Shown: positions 8,488-17,898 of the stretch, in pieces
How the letters are laid out: each line of letters starts with the position of its first letter
Position numbering within the stretch: position 1 is the stretch's first letter
Source of the DNA: Paenibacillus sp. FSL R7-0337
Lineage (GTDB): Bacteria; Bacillota; Bacilli; Paenibacillales; Paenibacillaceae
Reading direction: 5' to 3'
NCBI RefSeq assembly: GCF_037969875.1
Contig: NZ_CP150218.1
Location: 2,232,001 to 2,296,000, forward strand
DNA length: 64,000 nt
Notes under the pieces: generated by a model
Told to the model about the DNA's origin: nothing
Databases searched by the model: none
Seen by the model: only the letters and a program-made list of their open reading frames with translations
Program-made: the position numbers and the translations under genes

Positions 8488-9591
8488 TCAAGGCTGGCCT
8501 GAGACCACTGCAGCGGACACTCCGGATATCCGGTCCTGGAGGCTTTTCTTAGCTGCGTCCAGCTCCTTATCGTTAATATATACATAGGGGCTGCGCCAGG
8601 TTCCGGTTACCGGTACATATTCGACATTCTCCTTGGGTATATCCCAGTACGTTGCGATCAGGCTCTTAATCTGCGCATTCTCGATATCGCTCTCCAGATT
8701 ATTATCCACCGCATCCAGCACCCGGCCGATTTTGAGGACGCCGCCCAGCGACTGCATCTGAGAGATCAATGAAGTCAGTACCTCGTTCTGGCGCTTATTG
8801 CGTTCAAAATCATCCGATGGCTTCGTCGCCGGCTTGCAGTTGGACTTGCGGTAACGCACATAATCCAGCGCTTTATCACCATTTAGCTTGGCTTCGCCTT
8901 TTTTGAGATTAATGTTGGTGCCGTCCACACTGTCCGTGTAACACATATTGGCGCTGATATTAACGTCCACGCCGCCGAACTCATCTACAATATCCCGGAA
9001 GCCCTGGAAATCCAGCACGGTAGCGTAATCGACCTTAATGTCCAGATATTTGCCCATCATCTTCTTCATCTCATCCTCAGCAAGAGTACCGGAGGTCTTC
9101 TCCTTACTCTTGAAGCGAGAGTAAAAGGCATTAATCTTCGTCTTCTTGTATCCGCCAAGCTCGACATATGTATCGCGGGGTAATGAGACCACTGTAGCCG
9201 ATTTGGTCTCCGGGTTCAAGGCCGCGACCATGATCACATCCGTCAGGTTGGACGGGTGCTTCGGACGGTTGTCCGTACCGAGCAGCAGCATCGTCAGCGG
9301 CTTCTCCGAGGCGGATTGCCCTGCGGCAACCGGCTGGTCCACTCCGAATCCTCCGTGATCCACCTTCCAGTACAAATACCCTGCGTAGCCTAATGCAGCT
9401 ATAACAGCAATCAGGAGAATGGTGAGCAGCACTCTCATCAGCCGGGCGAAGAATCCGCGCTTTTTCGGTTTCCGCGCTTTTTTCTTTGCGGTTGTAGTTG
9501 AAGCAGCAGACCTAGGCTGCTGCCTGTTAGTATTGGCGCTTCCTTGCTGGCCGTTCCTTCTGGGTGGCAAATTACCCTTGCTTGTATTCAT
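8488..9591 (-). CDS. LytR-CpsA-Psr (LCP) family wall polymer ligase
   Basis: 367 residues. A basic, low-complexity cytoplasmic N-terminus of about 45 residues (KKKARKPKKRG) is followed by one membrane helix (about residues 49-70) and an extracellular LCP domain. Conserved elements are LLLGTDNRP, VSLPRDTYVELGGYKKTKINAFYS, a DVNI strand and LDYVRYRKSN with the Arg residues that bind pyrophosphate. LCP enzymes transfer teichoic acid or other anionic polymers from the lipid carrier to peptidoglycan. Which polymer this one handles cannot be told; there is no polymer-synthesis cluster nearby. It is probably expressed alone. Confidence 0.9.
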   Translation of the reverse strand: MNTSKGNLPPRRNGQQGSANTNRQQPRSAASTTTAKKKARKPKKRGFFARLMRVLLTILLIAVIAALGYAGYLYWKVDHGGFGVDQPVAAGQSASEKPLTMLLLGTDNRPKHPSNLTDVIMVAALNPETKSATVVSLPRDTYVELGGYKKTKINAFYSRFKSKEKTSGTLAEDEMKKMMGKYLDIKVDYATVLDFQGFRDIVDEFGGVDVNISANMCYTDSVDGTNINLKKGEAKLNGDKALDYVRYRKSNCKPATKPSDDFERNKRQNEVLTSLISQMQSLGGVLKIGRVLDAVDNNLESDIENAQIKSLIATYWDIPKENVEYVPVTGTWRSPYVYINDKELDAAKKSLQDRISGVSAAVVSGQP

Positions 9592-9678
9592 AATCCATTT
9601 AGTTCCTTTTCATTCAACTGGAATTGAAGTAGATAACTTCGTAATAACTTAGACGAACCCTATCATCAAAAGTTGCGC

Positions 9679-9975
9679 CTACTGCCGTTTTGCAGCCGCT
9701 GCAGCTTTCCGCTTCTGCCGGGCCTCCACCAGGTAGCGGACCCGCACAAGCAGCATCAGCCCGACCGCTACCAGCAGGCACTGGATGATCGGCAGCTTGT
9801 CATGCTGGAAGATAAGAAGCATGCCTGAGCCTGCCGCCATCATCACATACAGCACGATCTCTTTGCCGACCGGCAGCTTCTGATTGACGCGGAATACTCG
9901 GTTGTACACATAAGTCAGTAAGATAAAAATGACAATATAAGCGATAACTGGGTGCTCAGCGAACCAGCTTTGCAT
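9679..9975 (-). CDS. ylaH: YlaH-like membrane protein
   Basis: 98-residue protein with three hydrophobic segments (about residues 8-25, 38-55 and 62-80) and a basic C-terminus (RQKRKAAAAAKRQ). It matches the YlaH-like family of Bacillales in length, topology and position next to bipA (ylaG). No function is established. Confidence 0.8.
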   Translation of the reverse strand: MQSWFAEHPVIAYIVIFILLTYVYNRVFRVNQKLPVGKEIVLYVMMAAGSGMLLIFQHDKLPIIQCLLVAVGLMLLVRVRYLVEARQKRKAAAAAKRQ

Positions 9976-10075
9976 AACCCGTCACTCCTCCCGGATCATA
10001 AGTTACGCTTACATTATATCACCCGCCGCCGTTTTGTACTGCTATTAATCCCTGCAATTTGAAAGATCCGTTACC

Positions 10076-10117
10076 GGAAAAATAATAAAAGCCGCCGGAT
10101 TGTTCATCCGGCGGCTT
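10076..10117 (-). terminator. Terminator of bipA
   Basis: On the minus strand AAGCCGCCGGA pairs with TCCGGCGGCTT and is followed by TTATTATTTTT. Confidence 0.88.
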
Positions 10118-10130
10118 CATTGTCATCCGC

Positions 10131-11975
10131 TTACGCTTGGCTGGCTTGCGCCGCCTTACGCTGCTTCTCTACACGCTCGCGTTCGCCCTTATTCAGGATC
10201 TTTTTGCGCAGACGTACAGATTTAGGAGTGATTTCACAATATTCATCATCATTCAAATATTCAAGTGCACCTTCCAAAGAGAAACTACGTGGTGTCTTCA
10301 TTTTTACAGTATCATCTTTGCCTGAGGTACGCATGTTGGTAAGTGCTTTTTCTTTACAAATGTTAACGATAATATCGTTATCACGTGTATGCTCGCCTAC
10401 AATCATACCTTCATAAATTTCTGTACCTGCATCCAGGAAGAGAATACCACGATCCTCAACACCCACGATTCCGTATTGGGTTGTTGTTCCACTTTCGCTT
10501 GCAACAAGCACACCCTGATGACGTCCGCCAACTTGGCCGCCAACCAGTGGAGCATAGCTATCGAAGGCATGGTTCATTACACCGTAGCCGCGTGTCAGCG
10601 TCAGGAAGTGTGTGTTGTAGCCGATCAGGCCGCGTGCCGGAATCAGGAATTCCAGACGGACTTGGCCGGTGCCGTGGTTGATCATGTTGACCATCTCTGC
10701 TTTACGGCTGCCCAGACTTTCCATAACGGAACCCATGCTATCTTCTGGAATGTCAATCATGAGGCGCTCAAGCGGCTCAGATCTGACACCATCGATGTCT
10801 TTAATGATTACTTGTGGTTTGGACACTTGCATTTCATAACCTTCACGACGCATATTCTCGATCAGAATACCAAGGTGAAGCTCACCGCGTCCAGAAACGA
10901 TAAACGCATCAGGACTGTCTGTTTCATCTACACGCAAGCTCACATCCGTTTCCAGTTCTTTGAACAGACGCTCACGAAGCTTACGGGAAGTAACCCACTT
11001 GCCTTCTTTACCTGCGAACGGGCTGTTGTTCACGAGGAACGTCATCTGCATGGTAGGCTCGTCAATCTTCAAAACAGGCAGTGCTTCAGGATGCTGCGAA
11101 TCAGCAATCGTCTCACCGATGTTGATGTCCTTGATACCGGCAATAGCCACGATGTCGCCTGCGCCGGCCTCTTCTGTCTCCACGCGCTTCAGACCCTGGA
11201 AGCCAAACAGCTTCTCGATACGGGCAGTCTTGCTCTTGCCGTCACGCATGATGACTGTAACGGACTGGCCTTGCTTGATTACACCGCGGTTGACGCGGCC
11301 AATGGCGATACGGCCCAGGTATTCGTTGTAGTCCATCAGAGTTACCAGGAACTGCAGCGGCTCTTCAACCTTCTCAGTTGGAGCAGGGATATGCTCAACG
11401 ATTGTTTCATAAAGTGAAAGCATTGTCTCATCCTGCTTCTCAGGAACCATGCTCGATGTGCCGTTAAGCGCAGATGCGTAAACTACAGGGAATTCAAGCT
11501 GGTCGTCACTGGCTTCAAGCTCAATGAACAAGTCCAGCACTTCGTCAATAACTTCCTTCGGACGCGCAGCCGGACGGTCAATCTTGTTCACGACTACAAT
11601 TGGGGTCAGGTGCTGTTCCAGCGCCTTGCGCAGTACGAACTTGGTCTGCGGCATGCAGCCTTCATAAGCGTCAACAACGAGCAGTACACCGTCAACCATC
11701 TTCATGATCCGTTCTACTTCGCCGCCGAAGTCAGCGTGTCCAGGTGTATCTACGATGTTAATCAGGAACTCTTTATAAGTGATTGCTGTATTTTTAGCTA
11801 GGATTGTAATTCCACGTTCCCGTTCGATATCGTTAGAGTCCATGGCGCGTTCTTGAACGTGCTCGTGCGCGCTGAAAATCCCGGACTGCTGGAGAAGCTG
11901 ATCGACGAGTGTTGTTTTACCATGGTCAACGTGGGCAATGATCGCAATATTACGGATATCTTTTCTTGAATGCAT
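10131..11975 (-). CDS. bipA: Ribosome-associated translational GTPase BipA/TypA
   Basis: About 614 residues, the family length. The N-terminal GTPase domain carries G1 [10 protein letters not shown]2 RERGITI, G3 [15 protein letters not shown] and G4 NKIDR. It is followed by EF-G-like domains II, III and V and the BipA-specific C-terminal domain ending in a Lys/Arg-rich tail. It binds 70S ribosomes and supports 50S assembly and growth at low temperature or under stress. The start at 11975 is preferred over a TTG at 12005 because homologues begin close to [13 protein letters not shown]. The ribosome binding site is not strong. Confidence 0.95.
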   Translation of the reverse strand: MHSRKDIRNIAIIAHVDHGKTTLVDQLLQQSGIFSAHEHVQERAMDSNDIERERGITILAKNTAITYKEFLINIVDTPGHADFGGEVERIMKMVDGVLLVVDAYEGCMPQTKFVLRKALEQHLTPIVVVNKIDRPAARPKEVIDEVLDLFIELEASDDQLEFPVVYASALNGTSSMVPEKQDETMLSLYETIVEHIPAPTEKVEEPLQFLVTLMDYNEYLGRIAIGRVNRGVIKQGQSVTVIMRDGKSKTARIEKLFGFQGLKRVETEEAGAGDIVAIAGIKDINIGETIADSQHPEALPVLKIDEPTMQMTFLVNNSPFAGKEGKWVTSRKLRERLFKELETDVSLRVDETDSPDAFIVSGRGELHLGILIENMRREGYEMQVSKPQVIIKDIDGVRSEPLERLMIDIPEDSMGSVMESLGSRKAEMVNMINHGTGQVRLEFLIPARGLIGYNTHFLTLTRGYGVMNHAFDSYAPLVGGQVGGRHQGVLVASESGTTTQYGIVGVEDRGILFLDAGTEIYEGMIVGEHTRDNDIIVNICKEKALTNMRTSGKDDTVKMKTPRSFSLEGALEYLNDDEYCEITPKSVRLRKKILNKGERERVEKQRKAAQASQA

Positions 11976-12092
11976 GATTTGTATCCAAATCCTCTCATTT
12001 ATCAAATTAAAACTGTTTAAATTCTTAGCATGTCACGGCAGTCTCACAAAAGAAGCGCCAGGCAGAAAGCCGACGCTCCAACATTCCTTAAT

Positions 12093-12120
12093 TTTATAGT
12101 GAAAGTACTATGAAAAGCAA
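12093..12120 (-). promoter_or_regulatory. Candidate bipA promoter
   Basis: On the minus strand TTGCTT, a 16-nt spacer, then TATAAA, about 120 nt upstream of the bipA start. The plus-strand spacer and -10 contain the interrupted inverted repeat TATAGT-GAAAGT-ACTAT. A GC-rich hairpin (about 12052-12079) followed by TTCTTTTG lies in the leader. Confidence 0.55.
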
Positions 12121-12228
12121 GTCTTTTTCTGAAAAAAACGTTGCCAAGTCCGCTTAATTTTTCTAATTTTGCCTCATGTCCGGCTCAGCGGTCTTGAATT
12201 AACCTATCAGGGCGTGTTGCCGGTCTGT

Positions 12229-12741
12229 TTACCAGCCACCGTTCCACTTCTTGCGGCTTCCCGGTCTGCCTCTCCCCAGCATCAGCCACAGTCCCGCAGC
12301 TACCAGCACAGCGCCGAGCAGATAGAGCGCCCCGGTGCCGAGCAGGGTGAAGATAACCAGCACAAGGCTAAGCAGCCCCAGAATTACCGCGGCGGTGGTC
12401 AAGCCTCTTGTTCTGACTGAAGCATACAGGGAATATTCGTACAGTCCCACCGCGATCCCCAGCAGAAGAACAGGCCATAAGTGTCTCATGAGGTCCCAGC
12501 CCCAGGTATTGCATAAGCCGAAGAGCAAGCCGTACACCGATAGTATGCCCGCTGGAATGAGTACAGATGCAGAAGCCCGGCGGGTGAAAAAGAGCACATG
12601 CAGGAACAGGCCCGGAACCAGAATGATGAGCGGCCATAAGGCCCGTCCCAGAAAACCGAACACCCCCAGCTTGCCCAGCAGAATCACGAGGCCGGCCGCG
12701 GCGATGAACACACCCAGTTTCATGTCATTTTTGGAAGACAT
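12229..12741 (-). CDS. LiaI/LiaF-like (DUF5668-type) polytopic membrane protein
   Basis: 170 residues with about five hydrophobic segments in pairs and a short basic tail (GSRKKWNGGW). The N-terminal KLGVFIAAAGLVILLGKLG and LWPLIILVPGLFL resemble the LiaF/DUF5668 transmembrane repeat found in envelope-stress systems of Bacillales. No LiaRS two-component genes are nearby, so a stress role is not supported by context. AGGTG lies before the ATG. Confidence 0.55.
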   Translation of the reverse strand: MSSKNDMKLGVFIAAAGLVILLGKLGVFGFLGRALWPLIILVPGLFLHVLFFTRRASASVLIPAGILSVYGLLFGLCNTWGWDLMRHLWPVLLLGIAVGLYEYSLYASVRTRGLTTAAVILGLLSLVLVIFTLLGTGALYLLGAVLVAAGLWLMLGRGRPGSRKKWNGGW

Positions 12742-12895
12742 CTTTCACCTATCCCTTCAAAATTTCGTGTCTTTTCACCAGTCCTTGCCCCTTCAGCAGA
12801 CAAATCCGGCGACAGGTTTCCCTTTATTTTAGCTGATAAACGCATAAAACACCATCATTCTTCACACATCGCGGCAGAGCATTCTCTAGAAAAAC

Positions 12896-12937
12896 GAAAT
12901 AAGGCTGCACCAAAGCCTTCCAGCTTTTGGTACAGCC
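12896..12937 (-). terminator. Terminator of the minus-strand terC gene
   Basis: On the minus strand GGCTGTACCAAAAGC pairs with GCTTTGGTGCAGCC, followed by TTATTTCG. Confidence 0.8.
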
Positions 12938-12953
12938 TTATTATTACCGGTTA

Positions 12954-13613
12954 TCAGCCTGCGGATACTTTCCTGTGCTTCAGCATGCCCGTAACAACCA
13001 CGATAATGCCCAGCAGTATCGGCAGCATAGCATGAAGCGACGGCAACAGGAACGAAATCACCGGGCCGAATTTGGCATCCTGCAGCAGCATGTTCCCGGC
13101 GGTATACGCCAGAATATAGGCACCGATGAAGATCAGCACCGGGAAGCGGTGCAGCCAGCCCACGATAATGCCGCTCCCCCAGACGACAATCGGAATGCTG
13201 ATCGCAATCCCGATTACGATGAGTGCCAGATCCCCTTTGGCAAGCCCGGCAATCGCCAGTACATTATCCAGACTCATGATGAAGTCCGCCAGCAGGATGG
13301 TGCGTACCGACTTCCAGACGCTGGGGCTTCCCTCAATTCTCAGCTCTTCCTCGTCCTCGAGCAGCAGCTTGAAGGAAATCCATAGCAGCAGCATAGCCCC
13401 TCCAGCCTCAATATAGGGAATCTTGAGCAGCAGCACTGCGGCGAAGGTCAGGATACAACGCAGCGCGACCGCTCCGGCGGCCCCCCACCAGACAGCCAGC
13501 TTCCTGTGCTTCTCCGGCAGATTTTTGCTGGCCATCGCAATGACCATGGCGTTGTCTCCGCTGAGCACCAGATTAATCATTAGAATTTCACCAAGCAGCA
13601 ATAATGAATCCAT
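12954..13613 (-). CDS. TerC family membrane protein (YjbE-type), copy 1
   Basis: About 219 residues and seven membrane segments. It carries the TerC signatures NLVLSGDNAMVIAMAS in helix 1 and MSLDNVLAIAG in the middle, whose acidic residues bind a divalent metal. Bacillales TerC proteins (YceF/YkoY) are reported to export Mn2+ and to metallate exoenzymes; this copy's substrate is inferred only. The start at 13613 follows GGGAGG by 9 nt; the longer frame to 13667 has no site. A second terC is divergent from it. Confidence 0.85.
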   Translation of the reverse strand: MDSLLLLGEILMINLVLSGDNAMVIAMASKNLPEKHRKLAVWWGAAGAVALRCILTFAAVLLLKIPYIEAGGAMLLLWISFKLLLEDEEELRIEGSPSVWKSVRTILLADFIMSLDNVLAIAGLAKGDLALIVIGIAISIPIVVWGSGIIVGWLHRFPVLIFIGAYILAYTAGNMLLQDAKFGPVISFLLPSLHAMLPILLGIIVVVTGMLKHRKVSAG

Positions 13614-13796
13614 CCACCTCAGCCTCCCTGAACTCCATGTATCTACATGTATGCCGGGGGGCGACAAGCTATGCTTCTTGTCCCGCTATTTCAGAAACTG
13701 TGCATGTACGGCCTGATTGCAGCGTATATCTATAGTCTCCGGCCTGACTGGCTGCAAGAGGACTGCAAGCTATCAAACCTATAGGAGTGACCCGGG

Positions 13797-14486
13797 ATGA
13801 ATACATCCGCTGCGGATTTCATATTATCTTTGCTAAATATTGTGTTCCTCGATCTTATTCTGGCGGGCGACAATGCCATCGTCATCGGCCTCGCCGCGCG
13901 GAACCTGCAAGGAAAGCGGCAGAAGCAGGCGATTCTGCTTGGCACAGGCGGTGCAGTGATCCTGAGAATCATCGCGACGATTCTTGTGGTGTGGCTGCTA
14001 AAGATTCCATGGCTGCTGGCGATAGGCGGGCTGCTGCTGATCCTTATAGCCTATAAGCTGCTGTCCGGCGGCAGTGCAGAGACGGATATTCAGGCCGGCG
14101 GAACTCTGTGGGCAGCTGTTCGGACGATTGTGATAGCAGACGCAGCCATGGGACTGGACAACGTCATTGCTGTTGCCGGTGCAGCGAATCATAATATTAC
14201 GTTAGTGGTGCTGGGACTGCTGATCAGTGTGCCTATTGTGGTCTGGGGAAGTACCCTGTTTATCCGGTTAATCAACAGATATCCATGGATTATCTATCTC
14301 GGGTCAGGCGTACTCGGCTTCACAGCCTCCACTATGATTTCCGGCGAGAAGGTTATTGCCCCTTACTTCAAGGCACATCCGCTGCTGCACATTCTGTTCA
14401 TCGCCGCAGTAATTGCCGGTATCCTGGCTGCGGGACACTGGAAGCGCCGCCGGACGGACCCCGCTCTTCAGAACCACTCTTCCTGA
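13797..14486 (+). CDS. TerC family membrane protein, copy 2
   Basis: 229 residues with the same fold as its divergent neighbour: LDLILAGDNAIVIGLAARNLQ in the first helix and MGLDNVIAVAGAANHN centrally. The ATG follows ATAGGAGTGACC. Its 3' end overlaps the convergent thiI gene by 19 nt, and no terminator is seen. The divergent pair probably arose by duplication and may form a heteromer or serve different metals; that is inference. Confidence 0.85.
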   Translation: MNTSAADFILSLLNIVFLDLILAGDNAIVIGLAARNLQGKRQKQAILLGTGGAVILRIIATILVVWLLKIPWLLAIGGLLLILIAYKLLSGGSAETDIQAGGTLWAAVRTIVIADAAMGLDNVIAVAGAANHNITLVVLGLLISVPIVVWGSTLFIRLINRYPWIIYLGSGVLGFTASTMISGEKVIAPYFKAHPLLHILFIAAVIAGILAAGHWKRRRTDPALQNHSS

Positions 14487-15763
14487 AGGCCTGCCTGTGC
14501 CGGTACTAAGTCTTCCGGCTTCTCGTTGCCATAAGGTGTAATGAGTACGGTTTCGGTTCCGGCAACCGCCGTATCAAGTAAGGCCTGATAGCCTGGCAGC
14601 GTCGCTTCAATCTTGTCTACAATCCGCATATTCGGATTCGTTGTCGGCGATTTGGGCACGAACAGTGTACAGCAATCTTCATATGGCAGAATGGACAAGT
14701 CATACGTACCTATGGTCTTCGAGAGCTCCACGATCTCACTCTTGTCCATCATCACCAGCGGACGCAGCAGCGGCAGAGCCGTTGCACGCCCGATCACATT
14801 CATACTGGGCAGAGTCTGGCTAGCCACCTGGCCCAGACTGTCGCCGGTAATCAGCGCAAGCGCCCCCTCCTTCTCCGCAAGGGCGGTAGCAATCCGCAGC
14901 ATAGCCCGGCGCATCAGCGTAATAATCAGATTATCCTGCCCGATCCCGGTAAAAGAGGTCTGCACCTCCGTAAACGGAACCAGATGCAGCTTAATTACAC
15001 CGGCATAACGCGACAAGATACGCGTCAAATCTACAACCTTCTGGCGGGCAAGCTCACTCGTATAAGGATAGCTGTAAAAGTGGATGCACTCCACCTCCAG
15101 CCCCCTGCGCATGGATGACCAGCCAGCCACCGGACTGTCGATCCCGCCGGAGAGCAGCAGCATAGCTTTGCCGTTCGTTCCCAGAGGGAAGCCGCCGACT
15201 CCGGCAATATTCTCGCAGAAAATAAGAGTATGACCTTCTCGAATCTCAATCTTCAGCTCCAAATCGGGAGACTTCACATCTACAAGCAACCCCGGATAGC
15301 CCTGCAGCAGCGGTGTAGCTATAAGCTTATTCATCTCTATAGAGCCGTAAGGGAAGCCCTTCCACACCCGGCGCGCGCTAACCTTGAAGCTGGTTCCCGC
15401 TGCCGGAGCAATAAGGTGGAGGAAGGTCCGGCTGGCCGCAAGAATATCCTCAAATTCCGGCCGGGAGACCTTCACCGGGCTAATCGAGGCGATCCCGAAT
15501 ACTTTTACGAGCGCCTCCGTTAATTCTCCTGCGGGTTCACCGTTCAATTCGACGTAGATCCGCCCGAATTCCTGGGTCAGCTTCACATTTGGATACGGCT
15601 TCACCATCTCCTTCACATGCCGCAGTACGGTCTTCTCGAACCGGCTGCGGTTCTTTCCTTTCAGGATGAACTCTCCGAAGCGCAGCAGGAGCATATCGGC
15701 ATAGTCCATGCTGCTTGCGTATCCTGCATTCTGTGCTCCGCTACCTGTCTCTCTTGTTGTCAT
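14468..15763 (-). CDS. thiI: tRNA 4-thiouridine synthetase ThiI
   Basis: 431 residues: N-terminal ferredoxin-like domain (LLLRFGEFILKGKNR), THUMP domain, and PP-loop AANH domain with the motif LLLSGGIDSPVAG. It adenylates U8 of tRNA and adds sulfur from a cysteine desulfurase. The E. coli-type C-terminal rhodanese domain is absent, as in Bacillus, where NifZ donates sulfur directly. The ATG at 15763 lies 3 nt after the desulfurase stop, with GGAGG 13 nt upstream; a shorter start at 15709 (MDYADMLLLR) is possible. The pair is co-transcribed. Confidence 0.92.
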   Translation of the reverse strand: MTTRETGSGAQNAGYASSMDYADMLLLRFGEFILKGKNRSRFEKTVLRHVKEMVKPYPNVKLTQEFGRIYVELNGEPAGELTEALVKVFGIASISPVKVSRPEFEDILAASRTFLHLIAPAAGTSFKVSARRVWKGFPYGSIEMNKLIATPLLQGYPGLLVDVKSPDLELKIEIREGHTLIFCENIAGVGGFPLGTNGKAMLLLSGGIDSPVAGWSSMRRGLEVECIHFYSYPYTSELARQKVVDLTRILSRYAGVIKLHLVPFTEVQTSFTGIGQDNLIITLMRRAMLRIATALAEKEGALALITGDSLGQVASQTLPSMNVIGRATALPLLRPLVMMDKSEIVELSKTIGTYDLSILPYEDCCTLFVPKSPTTNPNMRIVDKIEATLPGYQALLDTAVAGTETVLITPYGNEKPEDLVPAQAGLQEEWF

Positions 15764-15766
15764 TGG

Positions 15767-16918
15767 TTATTTCATGCCTCCTTCTGCAATCTTCAAGGAT
15801 TGGACGGCTGCCAGCAGCGCCTGTTCCAGCCGGCTCACGTCCTGCTGCGTATGACTGTCCCCCAGGCTGATCCGTATGCCGCCAAGCGCAGCAGCGGTAT
15901 CCCTGCCCATCGACAGCAGAATCCGGCTCGGCTCGGCCAGACGCGAGGAACAGGCGGAGCGTGTGGCGACCGCCATCCCAAGCTCCTCCAGCCTGCGGGC
16001 CAAGACTTCCCCCTTCATGCCGGGGTAAGAGAAGTGGACAATATGCGGCGCCCCGTCCCTACTACTGTTCAGTACAAGCTCCGGTATCCCTGCTATATAT
16101 TTCTCCAGCTGCGCCTTGAGCGGACGAATCCGGGCGCTGAATGCCTCCCGCTGTTCCCCGCTCATCCGCATGGCCTTGGCTGAAGCTACAATATTCGGCA
16201 CATTCTCTGTCCCGGCGCGCTTACCTTGTTCCTGGGAACCGCCAGTCAACAAGGGAAACAACGTCACCCCTTCTCTCACATAGAGAAGTCCCGTCCCGCG
16301 CGGCCCGCGTAATTTATGTGCAGACAGGCTGTACAGATCTGCCTGCCAGGCCTTAAGTTCAACCTCAAGCTTCCCGTAGCCCTGCACGCCGTCAACATGG
16401 AATAACGTCCGGCGGTTCACCGCCTTGACTTGTTGTCCGATCTCGCGCAGCGGCTGAACCGTGCCGATCTCATTATTCACATGCATCACGCTGACGAGCA
16501 CCGTATCCGGCCGGACCGCAGCGGCAATCCGCGAAGGTTCGACCACTCCCTGAGGATTAGGAGCTACGAAGGTAACCTCCCAACCCAGCTTCTGTAGCTG
16601 AAGACAGCTCTCGTAGACGGAAGGATGCTCCAGCTCCGTGGTCACAATATGCCGCCCCCTGCTCTGATACTGCAGTGCAGCCCCTTTGACCGCAAGATTG
16701 TTGCTCTCGGTAGCACCCGAGGTGAATATAATTTCCTGCGGCAGCACATCAAGCGCAGCTGCACACACCTCGCGCGCCCGCTTAATCAGCTTGTCCGCCT
16801 CTTCTCCCGCCCGGTGCAGGGAAGAGGGGTTGGCGAAGTGCTTCCTCATCACCTGCTCCAGTGTCTGCACTACCTCCTCATAGGGAGGGGCAGCAGCGGC
16901 GTAATCCCAATACAGCAT
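15767..16918 (-). CDS. nifZ: Cysteine desulfurase (NifS/NifZ-like), ThiI partner
   Basis: 383-residue PLP enzyme. It begins MLYWDYAAAAPPYEEV and has GATESNNLA, the PLP Lys in LSAHKLRGPRGTG, and the persulfide Cys in VATRSACSSRL. It releases sulfur from cysteine as an enzyme-bound persulfide. Its tight linkage to thiI argues that the sulfur goes to 4-thiouridine in tRNA and not to Fe-S assembly. AAAGGAGAAGG lies upstream of the start. Confidence 0.9.
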   Translation of the reverse strand: MLYWDYAAAAPPYEEVVQTLEQVMRKHFANPSSLHRAGEEADKLIKRAREVCAAALDVLPQEIIFTSGATESNNLAVKGAALQYQSRGRHIVTTELEHPSVYESCLQLQKLGWEVTFVAPNPQGVVEPSRIAAAVRPDTVLVSVMHVNNEIGTVQPLREIGQQVKAVNRRTLFHVDGVQGYGKLEVELKAWQADLYSLSAHKLRGPRGTGLLYVREGVTLFPLLTGGSQEQGKRAGTENVPNIVASAKAMRMSGEQREAFSARIRPLKAQLEKYIAGIPELVLNSSRDGAPHIVHFSYPGMKGEVLARRLEELGMAVATRSACSSRLAEPSRILLSMGRDTAAALGGIRISLGDSHTQQDVSRLEQALLAAVQSLKIAEGGMK

Positions 16919-16971
16919 ATATCGGCCTTCTCCTTTGTTGAGTAGAATTCATAACTGCTTATATGTTGCAA

Positions 16972-17031
16972 AAAGGATCAAACGGCCCGACCCGCAAAAG
17001 AAGCAGGGTGCAGATTCCGTTTGATCCTTAT
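16972..17031 (-). terminator. Terminator of the lytic transglycosylase gene
   Basis: On the minus strand AAGGATCAAACGG pairs perfectly with CCGTTTGATCCTT (13 bp), with an inner ACCC/GGGT pairing, followed by TTTGC. It starts just past the stop codon at 17033. Confidence 0.85.
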
Positions 17032-17032
17032 A

Positions 17033-17743
17033 TTATACCGCGAATTGCGCGCGGGCGCGTTCTATTTTGGCAATGTAAGCCTGAGTCTCCTTCGGAAGCT
17101 CAGAGAGGTTCGCCATAAGCTCAGCATCGCTGCTGACTCCAAGCTTGTTCACCCGGCCCGGCCCGGCATTATAGGCGGCCAGCGCCATCTTCTCCTGTCC
17201 GTCATACCGCTTAAGCTGGTACGAGAGATATCGGACGCCGCCGTCAATGCTCTGGGCAGGATCGAAGGGATCGGAGACACCCAGGCCGCTCGCTGTTCCG
17301 TCCATTAACTGCATTAGTCCTTTGGCACCGGCAGAAGATACAACACTCGGATTGAAGGAGGATTCCGTATCAATAACCGCCTTGATCAGATCAACCGGAA
17401 CGCCATATTTCGCGCTGGCAGTCTGAATCAGCTGTTCATAATCCGTCGGCACGGTCTGCGTTATTTCCCCGGAAATGCCGCTATTGGACGCTGCTGCTTC
17501 CCCAAGCTGCTGCCACAGCAGATTATCCATCGAAGAGGTACCTGCAAGAGCAACGTATGTGCTTTTATTGCTGCTGTCAGTGGCTTGAGACGTCCCGGCC
17601 GCCTGCTGAAGCATCGCGGTGAACGCTGCCGCCGAGGAACCGGTCACTCCGGGGTTCGCTTTGGTATCCTCACGCTTCATGCTTGAGCTTCTTAAGTCTA
17701 CCCATTTCAACTGACCGCTTGGTCCAGCGGCATTGATTGACAT
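17033..17743 (-). CDS. Lytic transglycosylase, SLT domain (CwlQ/YjbJ-like)
   Basis: 236 residues. The N-terminal half (1-115) is polar and Ser/Thr/Ala-rich. The C-terminal SLT domain (about 118-236) contains VIDTESSFNPSVVSSAGAKG, with the catalytic Glu in the ES motif, then LMQLM and LAAYNAGPG. It cleaves peptidoglycan between MurNAc and GlcNAc to give 1,6-anhydro ends. There is no obvious signal peptide at the N-terminus (MSINAAGPSGQLKWVD), as in B. subtilis YjbJ/CwlQ, so export may be non-classical or via the flagellar route. Confidence 0.85.
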   Translation of the reverse strand: MSINAAGPSGQLKWVDLRSSSMKREDTKANPGVTGSSAAAFTAMLQQAAGTSQATDSSNKSTYVALAGTSSMDNLLWQQLGEAAASNSGISGEITQTVPTDYEQLIQTASAKYGVPVDLIKAVIDTESSFNPSVVSSAGAKGLMQLMDGTASGLGVSDPFDPAQSIDGGVRYLSYQLKRYDGQEKMALAAYNAGPGRVNKLGVSSDAELMANLSELPKETQAYIAKIERARAQFAV

Positions 17744-17822
17744 GCATCCATTCCCTCTTTCACACGAAGTCTTATATTTGAACTTTACTATTTATTATCA
17801 GCAATTACTATATGCCTAAGCG

Positions 17823-17870
17823 AAAAAACAGACCTCAGACCTGCATAGTTAGGTCTGATAGCCTGTTTTG
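17823..17870 (-). terminator. Terminator of the DUF4190-like gene
   Basis: On the minus strand AACAG-TCAGACCT pairs with AGGTCTGA-CTGTT and is followed by TTTTCG. The stem is nearly symmetric and could also work on the plus strand. Confidence 0.8.
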
Positions 17871-17898
17871 GAAATCGGATGTGTGGATTCAGCCGGCT

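Noticed and set aside
13614..13796. yybP-ykoY manganese riboswitch upstream of the terC genes
   Set aside because: Looked for because TerC genes often have one, but no conserved core could be recognised on either strand.
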